Part shown: one piece after another, positions 57,708 to 64,000 of the stretch
Layout of the letters: each line of letters begins with the position of its first letter
Numbering within the stretch: the stretch's first letter is position 1
Assembly: GCA_903891095.1 (NCBI GenBank)
Contig: CAITDI010000051.1
Location: 1-64,000 of the forward strand
Length of the DNA: 64,000 nucleotides
DNA from: an uncultured bacterium
GTDB lineage: Bacteria; Planctomycetota; Phycisphaerae; Phycisphaerales; SM1A02
Direction of reading: 5' to 3'
Position numbers and translations under genes: made by a program
Notes under the pieces: model-generated
Database searches by the model: none
What the model was told of the DNA's origin: nothing
Seen by the model: only the letters and a program-made list of their open reading frames with translations

Positions 57708-58223
57708 ATGCCTGCCCCTCAGACCGCCGCCATGCGCATCGGACACGGCTACGACCTGCATCGACTTGAGCCTTTGGCTCCCGCGGGTCGAGGTCGGCCA
57801 TTCATCCTCGGCGGCGTGCGATTCGACCATCCGGTCGGGCCAGTCGGGCACTCGGATGGCGATGCGGTCTACCACGCGGTGGTCGATGCGCTCCTCGGGG
57901 CGGTCGGGCTGCCGGATATCGGACAGGCGTTTCCCGACACCGACCCAAAGTGGGACGGGCAGGACTCGGCACACTTTGTAGTGGCTGCCCGCGAGGCGAT
58001 CGCGCGCGCGGGCTACGCCGTGGTCAACATCGATGTGACCGTGATCTGCGAGCGGCCCAAGCTGGCGGAGCGCAAGGGCGAGATGATCGCCAACATCGCG
58101 CGGCTGCTCGGGATCGATGCCGCGACGGTCAACCTCAAGGGAAAGACCCATGAGAAGGTCGACGCGGTCGGCGAAGGCCGCGCGGTCGAGGTGCATGTCG
58201 TGGCGCTGCTGGCGGGTGCCTGA
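57708..58223 (+). CDS. ispF: 2-C-methyl-D-erythritol 2,4-cyclodiphosphate synthase
   Basis: 171 residues. RIGHGYDLHRLEP holds the metal-binding Asp and His, GPVGHSDGDAVYHAVVDALLGAVGLPDIGQAFPDTDPKW is the family signature, and INIDVTVICERPKL-like and NLKGKTHEKVDAVGEGRAVEVHVVALL close the trimer fold. It makes the cyclic diphosphate of the MEP isoprenoid route. ispD, often adjacent or fused, is absent. An ATG at 57732 is an alternative. An 11-base tandem repeat begins at the base after its stop codon. Confidence 0.94.
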   Translation: MPAPQTAAMRIGHGYDLHRLEPLAPAGRGRPFILGGVRFDHPVGPVGHSDGDAVYHAVVDALLGAVGLPDIGQAFPDTDPKWDGQDSAHFVVAAREAIARAGYAVVNIDVTVICERPKLAERKGEMIANIARLLGIDAATVNLKGKTHEKVDAVGEGRAVEVHVVALLAGA

Positions 58224-58274
58224 CACGTGCCTGTCACGTACCCGGCACGTACCCGTCACGTGCCCGACACGGGC
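58224..58274 (+). repeat. 11-base CACGTGCCTGT-type tandem repeat
   Basis: CACGTGCCTGT, CACGTACCCGG, CACGTACCCGT, CACGTGCCCGA and a partial CACGGGC follow one another from 58224, the base after the ispF stop. The CACGTGCC core is shared with the palindromes at 13473-13634. Confidence 0.85.
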
Positions 58275-58342
58275 GCGGGATTTCGCGCGTCTCCTGTTAC
58301 GCTCTTCCTCCCCCGCCACTTGGCCGGGCTTGGAGCAAAAGC

Positions 58343-59473
58343 ATGCGCGCAATCGTGACCGGACAGATCGGCGTCGACAAGAAGCCCTACCTCAAGGCGG
58401 TCAAGGACGCCGGCGAGCTCCGTGGCGAGCCGATCGAGCTGTTCAACCTTGGCGACCTGATGTACGCGGAGGCGCCCGATGTGCGCCCCGGACGCATCCT
58501 CGACCTGCCGATCTCGCGCCTGGCCACGCTGCGCCGCGCGGCGTTCAAGGACGTGATCTCGTCGACGCTGCCCGCGAAGGAGCACCGCAACGCGATCGTC
58601 AACACGCACGCGACCTTCCGCTGGCGGCACGGGCTGTTCTCGGCGTTCGACTTCGACCAGATCGCCAAGTTCGAGCCGAACATGTTCATCTGCCTCGTCG
58701 ACAACGTCGAGGTCGTGCACCAGCGGCTGCACGCGGAGCATGAGATCGACGCGACGCTCAAGGACTGCATGGTGTGGCGCGAGGAGGAGATCCTCGCGAC
58801 CGAGCTGCTCGCGCAGGCGATGGGCTGCCAGAACAACTTCTACATCCTGTCGCGCGGGCGCATGCAGGACACCGTCGAGACGGCGACGCGGCTGATCACG
58901 CGGCCGGAGATGCGCAAGGTGTATCCGAGCTTCCCGATGAGCCATGTCGTCGACATGCCCGATGTGCTCGCGGAGATCGATCATTTCCGCGCGGAGCTCG
59001 CGAAGCACTTCATCACCTTCGATCCGGGCGATGTGGACGAGAAGCTGCTGCTCGACCGCGCGCTCGCGGCGGCGCGCGACGGCAAGGACTTCATCGAGAC
59101 GGCGGCGCACTCGTTCGGCGGGCGCGCGGGTCGCAACATCCGCGTCAAGGTGCGCGAGGTGCTCGACATCGCGGGCGACATCGACGGGCAGATCTACATG
59201 CGCGACTTCAAGCTGGTCGACCAGAGCGACATGATCGTGTCGCTCGTGCCCGAGCTGCCCAACGGCACGCCGGGCCTGTCGAGCGGCGTCGAGCGCGAAC
59301 TGCACCACGCGTGGGAGCACACGAAAGAGGTGTACGTCGTGTGGAAGCCGCGCAAGGCGCCGAGCCCGTTCATCACCGAGACGGCGACGAAGATCTTCCG
59401 CTCGGTCGACGAGGCGCTGGCGTACTTCGAGTCGAAGGGCATGTTCCACCCGGGCGATCTCTTCGGCCGCTGA
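58343..59473 (+). CDS. P-loop-like protein with a deoxyribosyltransferase-like C-terminal part
   Basis: 376 residues, soluble. It starts MRAIVTGQIGVDKKPYLKAV, in which GQIGVDKKPYL sits where a kinase P-loop (GxxGxGKS/T) would be but lacks the usual GK(S/T). Segments such as LVDNVEVVHQRL recall nucleoside-monophosphate kinases. The last 100 residues (GDIDGQIYMRDFKLVDQSDM, SLVPELPNGTPGLSSGVERE, LHHAWEHTKEVYVVW) resemble the substrate-site layout of nucleoside 2-deoxyribosyltransferases. I infer a nucleotide-handling protein; no named family. GGAG 7 bases before the ATG. It is followed by truA. Confidence 0.7.
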   Translation: MRAIVTGQIGVDKKPYLKAVKDAGELRGEPIELFNLGDLMYAEAPDVRPGRILDLPISRLATLRRAAFKDVISSTLPAKEHRNAIVNTHATFRWRHGLFSAFDFDQIAKFEPNMFICLVDNVEVVHQRLHAEHEIDATLKDCMVWREEEILATELLAQAMGCQNNFYILSRGRMQDTVETATRLITRPEMRKVYPSFPMSHVVDMPDVLAEIDHFRAELAKHFITFDPGDVDEKLLLDRALAAARDGKDFIETAAHSFGGRAGRNIRVKVREVLDIAGDIDGQIYMRDFKLVDQSDMIVSLVPELPNGTPGLSSGVERELHHAWEHTKEVYVVWKPRKAPSPFITETATKIFRSVDEALAYFESKGMFHPGDLFGR

Positions 59474-59497
59474 ACGCGCGCCGCGCGCGAATCCACC

Positions 59498-60316
59498 ATG
59501 CCGCGCTACAAGCTGACCATCGCCTACGACGGGACCGACTTCCACGGCTGGCAGCGGCAGGAACCGGCGGATGCGCCGCCGCTGCGCACGGTGCAAGGCG
59601 TGCTGCAGGAGGCGGTCTGCGAGCTGCTGCGGCAGAAGGTCGATGTCGTGGGCGCGAGCCGCACGGATTCGGGCGTGCATGCGGTCGGGCAGGTCGCGGC
59701 GTTTACCGCGGATGTGCGCATTCCACTTGAGCGGCTGGCGCTCGCGATCAACGGCCGCTTGCCGCGCGATGTGCAGGTGCGGCGCGCGGAGCTTGCCGAC
59801 GATGCGTTCAATCCGATCGGCGGCGCCAAGAGCAAGTGCTACCGCTACACGATCGAGCACACGAGCCATCCGCACCATCCGCCGCCGCTGTTCGACCGGA
59901 ACCTGGTGTTCGCGACGCCGTACGCCGCCGATCCCGCGCTGATGCAGGAAGCGGCGGCGAAGCTGATCGGCACCTACGACTGCGTGTGCTTTGCGCAGAT
60001 CAATCATGGGCGCACGACGACGGTGCGCACGATCTACGACTGCACGGTGCGGCGCGTGACGCCGACGCGCGTCGACATCGAGATCGCGGGCAGCGGGTTT
60101 CTCTACAACATGGTGCGGATCGTGGCGGGAACGCTGCTTGAGGTCGGGCGCGGACGGATCGCGCCGGCGGACATTCCGCGGATCATCGCGTCGCGCGACC
60201 GCACGCAGGCGGGGCCGACGCTTCCGCCGCAGGGACTTTGCCTGCGTTGGATCTGGTACGGAACCGGCCGCGCGCCGGCCGCGGACAGTGACGCATGCGA
60301 TGGAGAGCAGGCGTGA
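59498..60316 (+). CDS. truA: tRNA pseudouridine(38-40) synthase
   Basis: 272 residues. YDGTDFHGWQRQ, ASRTDSGVHAVGQVA with the catalytic Asp, FNPIGGAKSKCYRYTI and GSGFLYNMVRIVAGTLLEVGRG are TruA signatures. It modifies the anticodon stem of many tRNAs. The stretch HTSHPHHPPPLFDRN is normal for the group. It starts 24 bases after the previous gene; its 3' end overlaps the next gene by 22 bases in another frame. Confidence 0.95.
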   Translation: MPRYKLTIAYDGTDFHGWQRQEPADAPPLRTVQGVLQEAVCELLRQKVDVVGASRTDSGVHAVGQVAAFTADVRIPLERLALAINGRLPRDVQVRRAELADDAFNPIGGAKSKCYRYTIEHTSHPHHPPPLFDRNLVFATPYAADPALMQEAAAKLIGTYDCVCFAQINHGRTTTVRTIYDCTVRRVTPTRVDIEIAGSGFLYNMVRIVAGTLLEVGRGRIAPADIPRIIASRDRTQAGPTLPPQGLCLRWIWYGTGRAPAADSDACDGEQA

Positions 60317-62718
60317 TCTTGCGTGCGCGGCGGCTGGCGGCGGTTGGCATCGCCGCAGCTGCGCTCGTCGCGACATGGCCGGCGGCGCGCGGCGCGTGCG
60401 CGCAGACGCTTGATCTCGGCGGCGTGCGCGCGGGACCGACGATCGGCGAGCGCAACGGCGCGGTGGATCTCGCGGACTCGCTCGAGGCCGAGGCGCGCGA
60501 ACTCACCGCGCAGGCCGCGGAACTCACGGGTGAAGCCAAGCTCGCGCGCGAGGCGGGTGTACGCGTGCGCACGCTGGCGGCGTATCTCCTGCGCGCAGGC
60601 GCGACGCGGCCGTGGAACGAGAGCGCGCTCACCGTCGATGGAGCGCGGCTCGCGATGCTCGTCGGGCGCACGGACGCGATGATCGACACGGTGCTCACGC
60701 GCGGCGTGGATTGGTCGGGACGAAAGCTGTCGAGCGACGAGATGGCGCGCGCGATGCAGCTGGTCGACGCGTTTGCCAAGTCGCCGCTTGATGCCGTGCG
60801 CAAGGCCAACGGCGCGGCGTCGGACCGATTGGCGGCCGAGCTCGCGCAGGCGCTGCGCGTCGTGCTCGCGCCGCTGGTTGAGCTTGCGCGGATGGTCGAA
60901 GGCGCGCAGAACGACGACCCGTGGCCGGTACTCGCCGATTCGCGCGGCGACGCGCGCGCGGGTGACGCGCTGCGTGCACGCGCGACGGACGATGCGCGCA
61001 GCGTGCTTGCGCGCATCGGCGCGATGCCAGACATGCCCGAGAAGGCCGCGCTGCAGAAGGCCATCGAGCTGCTGCTCGCGCGGCCGATCGCGGCGCTTCA
61101 TGACGATGCTCGGCTGATCGGCGACGCAGCCGACGGCGTGGCGTGGCTGGGCGCGATGCGCGCGGCGGGTGCACCGCTGGCGATGCCGGCGCCCGCGATC
61201 GAGGCGGCGATGCAGCGGATCGTGTCGGCGGTGACGGTCGTCGCCGGCGCGCCCGAGTCGGATGTGGACGCGCGGCGCACGCTCGAGTCGCTCGACATGA
61301 CGCTTGCTGCCGCGCGGGCGATGCTTGCGATGCGCAACGACGAGTTCAGCGGCAACGATGCGGCACGCGCGGCGCTGTCGGATGCGGCGGCGTCGCTGCT
61401 TGCGGCGGATGCTGCCGGCGCGACGGCGGAGCGCGATCGCGTCCGCGCGGCGCGGCGGATCAGCGATGCGTGCGCGACCGCGCAGGCGCTGCTCGACGAC
61501 GACAAGTCGGCGCAAGCACCAGGCAAGGCGGCGAAGCCCGGCAAGCCCGCAGATTCGCCCGCGACCTCGCGCGAACTCAAGCGCGACCTGAACGACGCGC
61601 TGCGGCAGTTCGATCGCGATGCGCGGTTCGCGGTGCGCGCGTTGCCCAGCGCGTTCAAGGCGATCGCGGCGGATCCGTCGGCGGGCGCGATGCCCGCGAA
61701 TCTCTCGGCGCTCGAGCGCGTGCGCTCGCTCGAGGCGGATCGGCGGCGGCTGCGCGCGCTGCAGGGCTTCATCGATCAGATCGGCTCGGTGCGGCCGGCG
61801 TCGGCGCGCGCGTTTGCGGGTGTCGCGCGGCGCATGGCGCGGATGATGCTCGATCCGCTCAAGCGCGACGACGCGCAGAACGCGTTCCGCGCGATCGAAT
61901 CGCAGTTTGCGCTGGCGTTCCCGCTGCCGTTCGAGGACGAACTCAAGCGCGGCACGCCGCGCGCGCGAGAGCTCACGGGCGGCGAGGCGATCAAGGTCTG
62001 GGAGCGCGCGTCCGCGCTGCGCGGCGCGTGGTGCGATGCGCTCGGCCGCGGAGATTTCGGCGGACCCGAGGCGCAGGCGATGGATGCAGCCGCGCGGCTG
62101 TGCGCGTGCCTGCGCGCGATCGACACGGTGGGCCAGCCGATCGACCGCGCGGGCGGCGACCGGCTTTCGATGTGGGGCGGATGGGCGACGCGACGCGCGA
62201 TGCTCGCGCCCGCGGCGCAGGATCTGGTCGCGCTGGCGGCGCTCGCGTCGCGATCGTTCGTGCAGGCGCAGTCGGTGGAAGGCGCGCGGATGTTCGAGCG
62301 CGACCTCGCTGCGCTGGAGTCGGCGGTGCCGCTCGTGCGGCTCACCGCGGCGCTCGACGCGCGGCTCGCGCCGATCGTGCGCGGGACACCCGAGACGCTC
62401 GGCGCGCAGCTCGCGCCGCTGGTCGTGGTGCCTGCGGGCAACGCGTATCTCGCGGCGGAATGGCCGCGGCTGCTGGCGATGCATCGGGCGATGTTCGAGC
62501 TGGAGTTCGCGCGGCGCACGGCCGACGGCGATGCGCGCAAGGCGCTCTCGGCGTACCTCGCGGAGGTCGCACGCGACCTCGAGCGCGCGGCGTTTGGCGA
62601 CGCGCGGCAGGTGGCGCGCGTGCCGGGATTCGACGGCTCCGCCGCGGGCACCGACGACGACCGCGCGCCGAACTCGCAGACGCCGCGCAAGCGCGAGCCG
62701 CTACCATCCGCGCCGTGA
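60295..62718 (+). CDS. Large Ala/Arg-rich secreted protein of unknown function
   Basis: 807 residues. The N-terminus has a twin-arginine-like start and hydrophobic stretch (LRARRLAAVGIAAAALVATW) ending near RGACAQT, a likely export signal. The rest is almost entirely helical by composition (ELTAQAAELTGEAKLAREAG, DMTLAAARAMLAMRNDEF), with a flexible insert near residue 395 (SAQAPGKAAKPGKPADSP). No catalytic motif is seen. The ATG at 60295 lies within truA; a later start is possible. It is followed by a PIG-L deacetylase with a GTGA overlap. Confidence 0.68.
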   Translation: MRWRAGVILRARRLAAVGIAAAALVATWPAARGACAQTLDLGGVRAGPTIGERNGAVDLADSLEAEARELTAQAAELTGEAKLAREAGVRVRTLAAYLLRAGATRPWNESALTVDGARLAMLVGRTDAMIDTVLTRGVDWSGRKLSSDEMARAMQLVDAFAKSPLDAVRKANGAASDRLAAELAQALRVVLAPLVELARMVEGAQNDDPWPVLADSRGDARAGDALRARATDDARSVLARIGAMPDMPEKAALQKAIELLLARPIAALHDDARLIGDAADGVAWLGAMRAAGAPLAMPAPAIEAAMQRIVSAVTVVAGAPESDVDARRTLESLDMTLAAARAMLAMRNDEFSGNDAARAALSDAAASLLAADAAGATAERDRVRAARRISDACATAQALLDDDKSAQAPGKAAKPGKPADSPATSRELKRDLNDALRQFDRDARFAVRALPSAFKAIAADPSAGAMPANLSALERVRSLEADRRRLRALQGFIDQIGSVRPASARAFAGVARRMARMMLDPLKRDDAQNAFRAIESQFALAFPLPFEDELKRGTPRARELTGGEAIKVWERASALRGAWCDALGRGDFGGPEAQAMDAAARLCACLRAIDTVGQPIDRAGGDRLSMWGGWATRRAMLAPAAQDLVALAALASRSFVQAQSVEGARMFERDLAALESAVPLVRLTAALDARLAPIVRGTPETLGAQLAPLVVVPAGNAYLAAEWPRLLAMHRAMFELEFARRTADGDARKALSAYLAEVARDLERAAFGDARQVARVPGFDGSAAGTDDDRAPNSQTPRKREPLPSAP
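62702..62707 (+). promoter_or_regulatory. -10-like element of the PIG-L deacetylase gene
   Basis: TACCAT ends 7 bases before the GTG at 62715, inside the end of the upstream gene. It would give a separate leaderless transcript. Confidence 0.35.
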
Positions 62719-63392
62719 ACATCGTTGTCGTCGCACCTCACCCGGATGATGCCGAGCTCGGCATGGGCGGAACCATCGCGCGCCTGATCGCGGAGGGTCA
62801 CGACGTGCTCGTGGTCGACCTCACGAGCGGCGAACCGACGCCGCAAGGCACGCCCGAGCGGCGCATCGCCGAGGCGGCGGCGGCCGACGCGATCCTCGGC
62901 TGCAAGCGGATCAACCTCGGCATGCCGAACCGCACGCTCGAGCATTCGGTCGCGAGTCGCCACGCGCTCGCGGGCGTGCTGCGTCGGCATCGATGCGAGA
63001 TCCTGTTCGTCCCGCATCCCGAGGACGTGCATCCCGACCACCTCGCGGCCACGCGCATCGCCGAGGACGCACGCTTTGACGCGAAGTTGACGAAGTGCGA
63101 CCTGCCTGGCGAGCCGATCTATCCGCGCAAGCTCGTCTACTACTACTGCACGCACCTCAAGGCGATGCCTGACCCGACGTTCGCCCTGGACATCAGCGCG
63201 TACCGCGCGGCCAAGCGCGACGCGATCCTGGCGTACCGCTCGCAGGTGGTCGACCACGTACCGAATCGTTCCCTGCCCGAGCAGATCGATGCGCGCGACC
63301 GCTTTGTCGGCGATCGGATCGGCGTTGCCGCCGCGGAGCCGTTCTGGTGCCGCGAGTTGCCCGGGCTTCGGTCGCTTGACGCGCTTGCGTAA
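62715..63392 (+). CDS. bshB1: PIG-L family deacetylase, BshB1-like
   Basis: 225 residues from a GTG overlapping the upstream stop (GTGA). VVAPHPDDAELGMGGTIARL is the zinc and catalytic Asp motif (HPDD), TSGEPTPQGTPERRIAEAAAA and HPEDVHPDHLAATRI the other family segments. This branch includes the enzyme that removes acetyl from GlcNAc-malate in bacillithiol synthesis. bshA and bshC are not in view, so a different deacetylation substrate is possible. Confidence 0.88.
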   Translation: MNIVVVAPHPDDAELGMGGTIARLIAEGHDVLVVDLTSGEPTPQGTPERRIAEAAAADAILGCKRINLGMPNRTLEHSVASRHALAGVLRRHRCEILFVPHPEDVHPDHLAATRIAEDARFDAKLTKCDLPGEPIYPRKLVYYYCTHLKAMPDPTFALDISAYRAAKRDAILAYRSQVVDHVPNRSLPEQIDARDRFVGDRIGVAAAEPFWCRELPGLRSLDALA

Positions 63393-63431
63393 GGCGCGGC
63401 CGATCCCGATGCCGAGTGTGGGCTGCGTTGC

Positions 63432-63437
63432 TACATT
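63432..63437 (+). promoter_or_regulatory. -10-like element of the DedA gene
   Basis: TACATT ends 11 bases before the ATG at 63449; no clear ribosome site. Confidence 0.3.
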
Positions 63438-63448
63438 GCTGCCCCTTC

Positions 63449-64000
63449 ATGGAGTCGCTGTTCCACCAGATCCCCGCGCTGCTTGCACAGGCTGCCGATG
63501 CAGCCCAAGCCGCGGCGCCTGCGGCCGGTGACGGAGGCTGGATGGACTGGATCCATCAGCACGCGCCAGCCCTCATCGAGCAGTACGGAGCGTGGTTCAT
63601 CTTCGTGGCGTTCGTCGTCTGCGGGATTGGACTGCACATCTCCGAGGACTTCCTGCTTATTCCTGCGGGCGCGGCGATCTTTCACGGACACCTGTCGTGG
63701 TCCGAGACGATTGTGGCCGCCTACTTCGGGCTCGTGATCGGCGACAGCGGCTGGATCTGGGTGTGCCGGCACTTCGGCACGCGTCTGGTGCACAGCAAGC
63801 GCTTCCTCCGCATGATGGGGCCACGGCGGCTGCTCGAGGCCAAGTACTCGATGGAGCACCGCGGCGTGATCGTGCTGATCCTCGCGCGGTTCATCCCGGG
63901 CACGCGCACGCCCGTGCTCACCATGACGGGCATCCTGCACATGCCGTGGTGGAAGTTCCTCGCCGTCGAGTTCTCGACGGTGGCGATCACCGTGCCGGTG
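63449..64000 (+). CDS. DedA/VTT family membrane protein (truncated by window edge)
   Basis: 184 residues are visible before the window ends, so this gene is incomplete. After an Ala-rich start, helices include WFIFVAFVVCGIGLHISEDF, and the DedA signature ARFIPGTRTPVLTMTG followed by HMPWWKFL is near residue 145-168, with GLVIGDSGWIWVCRHFG before it. DedA proteins flip or move phospholipids and undecaprenyl phosphate and support proton-gradient balance. It follows the PIG-L deacetylase gene by 56 bases. Confidence 0.88.
   Translation, partial: MESLFHQIPALLAQAADAAQAAAPAAGDGGWMDWIHQHAPALIEQYGAWFIFVAFVVCGIGLHISEDFLLIPAGAAIFHGHLSWSETIVAAYFGLVIGDSGWIWVCRHFGTRLVHSKRFLRMMGPRRLLEAKYSMEHRGVIVLILARFIPGTRTPVLTMTGILHMPWWKFLAVEFSTVAITVPV

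Noticed and set aside
1-64000. tRNA or rRNA genes, insertion sequences or prophage
   Set aside because: I found no T-loop signature, rRNA segment, transposase or phage structural protein in either strand.

Overview
The window is a GC-rich, gene-dense stretch of bacterial chromosome that reads best as a planctomycete of the class Phycisphaerae. I infer this from family content, not from a search. The clues are secreted proteins ending in a PAPG...GRRRR sorting tail (a PEP-CTERM variant), secreted proteins ending in paired dockerin-like DxNxDGxxDxxDL repeats, a fibro-slime protein, a fused ThiD2-ThiE, a transcription terminator Rho with a very long Q/N/G-rich disordered head, and peptidoglycan genes scattered singly. 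I see no tRNA or rRNA gene, CRISPR array, insertion sequence, prophage or plasmid feature.

Layout. 1-4.6 kb: end of a low-molecular-weight phosphatase operon, dnaN standing alone, and extracytoplasmic thiol-redox genes (redoxin, stand-alone DsbD alpha domain, rhodanese-like protein). 4.6-11.6 kb: a solitary atpG, a PhnP-like hydrolase coupled to thiE, a Tat-exported superoxide dismutase, an amidohydrolase and a site-2 protease. 11.8-16.3 kb: rpsP-trmD-rplS without rimM, queD, an HNH protein and an NTF2-like protein. 16.4-25.1 kb: a CPBP protease, rplM-rpsI, a large sigma/HTH-like protein, alr, a DEAD-box helicase and psuG. 25.4-36.2 kb: rho, a SpoU methyltransferase, murA, a fibro-slime protein, a ferredoxin-NADP reductase, fumC, a TPR protein and rpsR. 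36.4-47.1 kb: a diguanylate cyclase pair, a calcineurin-like phosphatase, an HMG-CoA-lyase/small membrane protein/YgfZ operon, an M42 peptidase, murG-ftsW and miaB. 47.3-54.6 kb: a secreted-protein island of three tandem PAPG-tailed paralogues followed by two dockerin-tailed proteins, one of them a metzincin protease. 54.7-64 kb: a DUF4190-like protein with murD, ispF, an unusual P-loop/deoxyribosyltransferase-like protein, truA, a large secreted protein, a PIG-L deacetylase and the start of a DedA protein.

Expression signals. Strong GC hairpins with T-runs close many units. Several operons are tightly coupled by 4-base ATGA or GTGA overlaps (MBL-thiE, HMG-CoA lyase-small TM protein-ygfZ, ftsW-murG, GGDEF pair, murD, bshB). 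A dozen genes without a Shine-Dalgarno site carry a -10-like hexamer (TANNNT-like) ending 6-11 bases before the start codon, which suggests common leaderless transcription.

Most notable for follow-up: three families of palindromic intergenic repeats that tend to begin at or just after stop codons; the superoxide dismutase with an exported start and a perfect internal ribosome site for a cytosolic start; the PAPG-tail paralogue array; the near-hammerhead fold in the rpsP leader; the long disordered Rho head; and the P-loop plus deoxyribosyltransferase-like protein at 58343.
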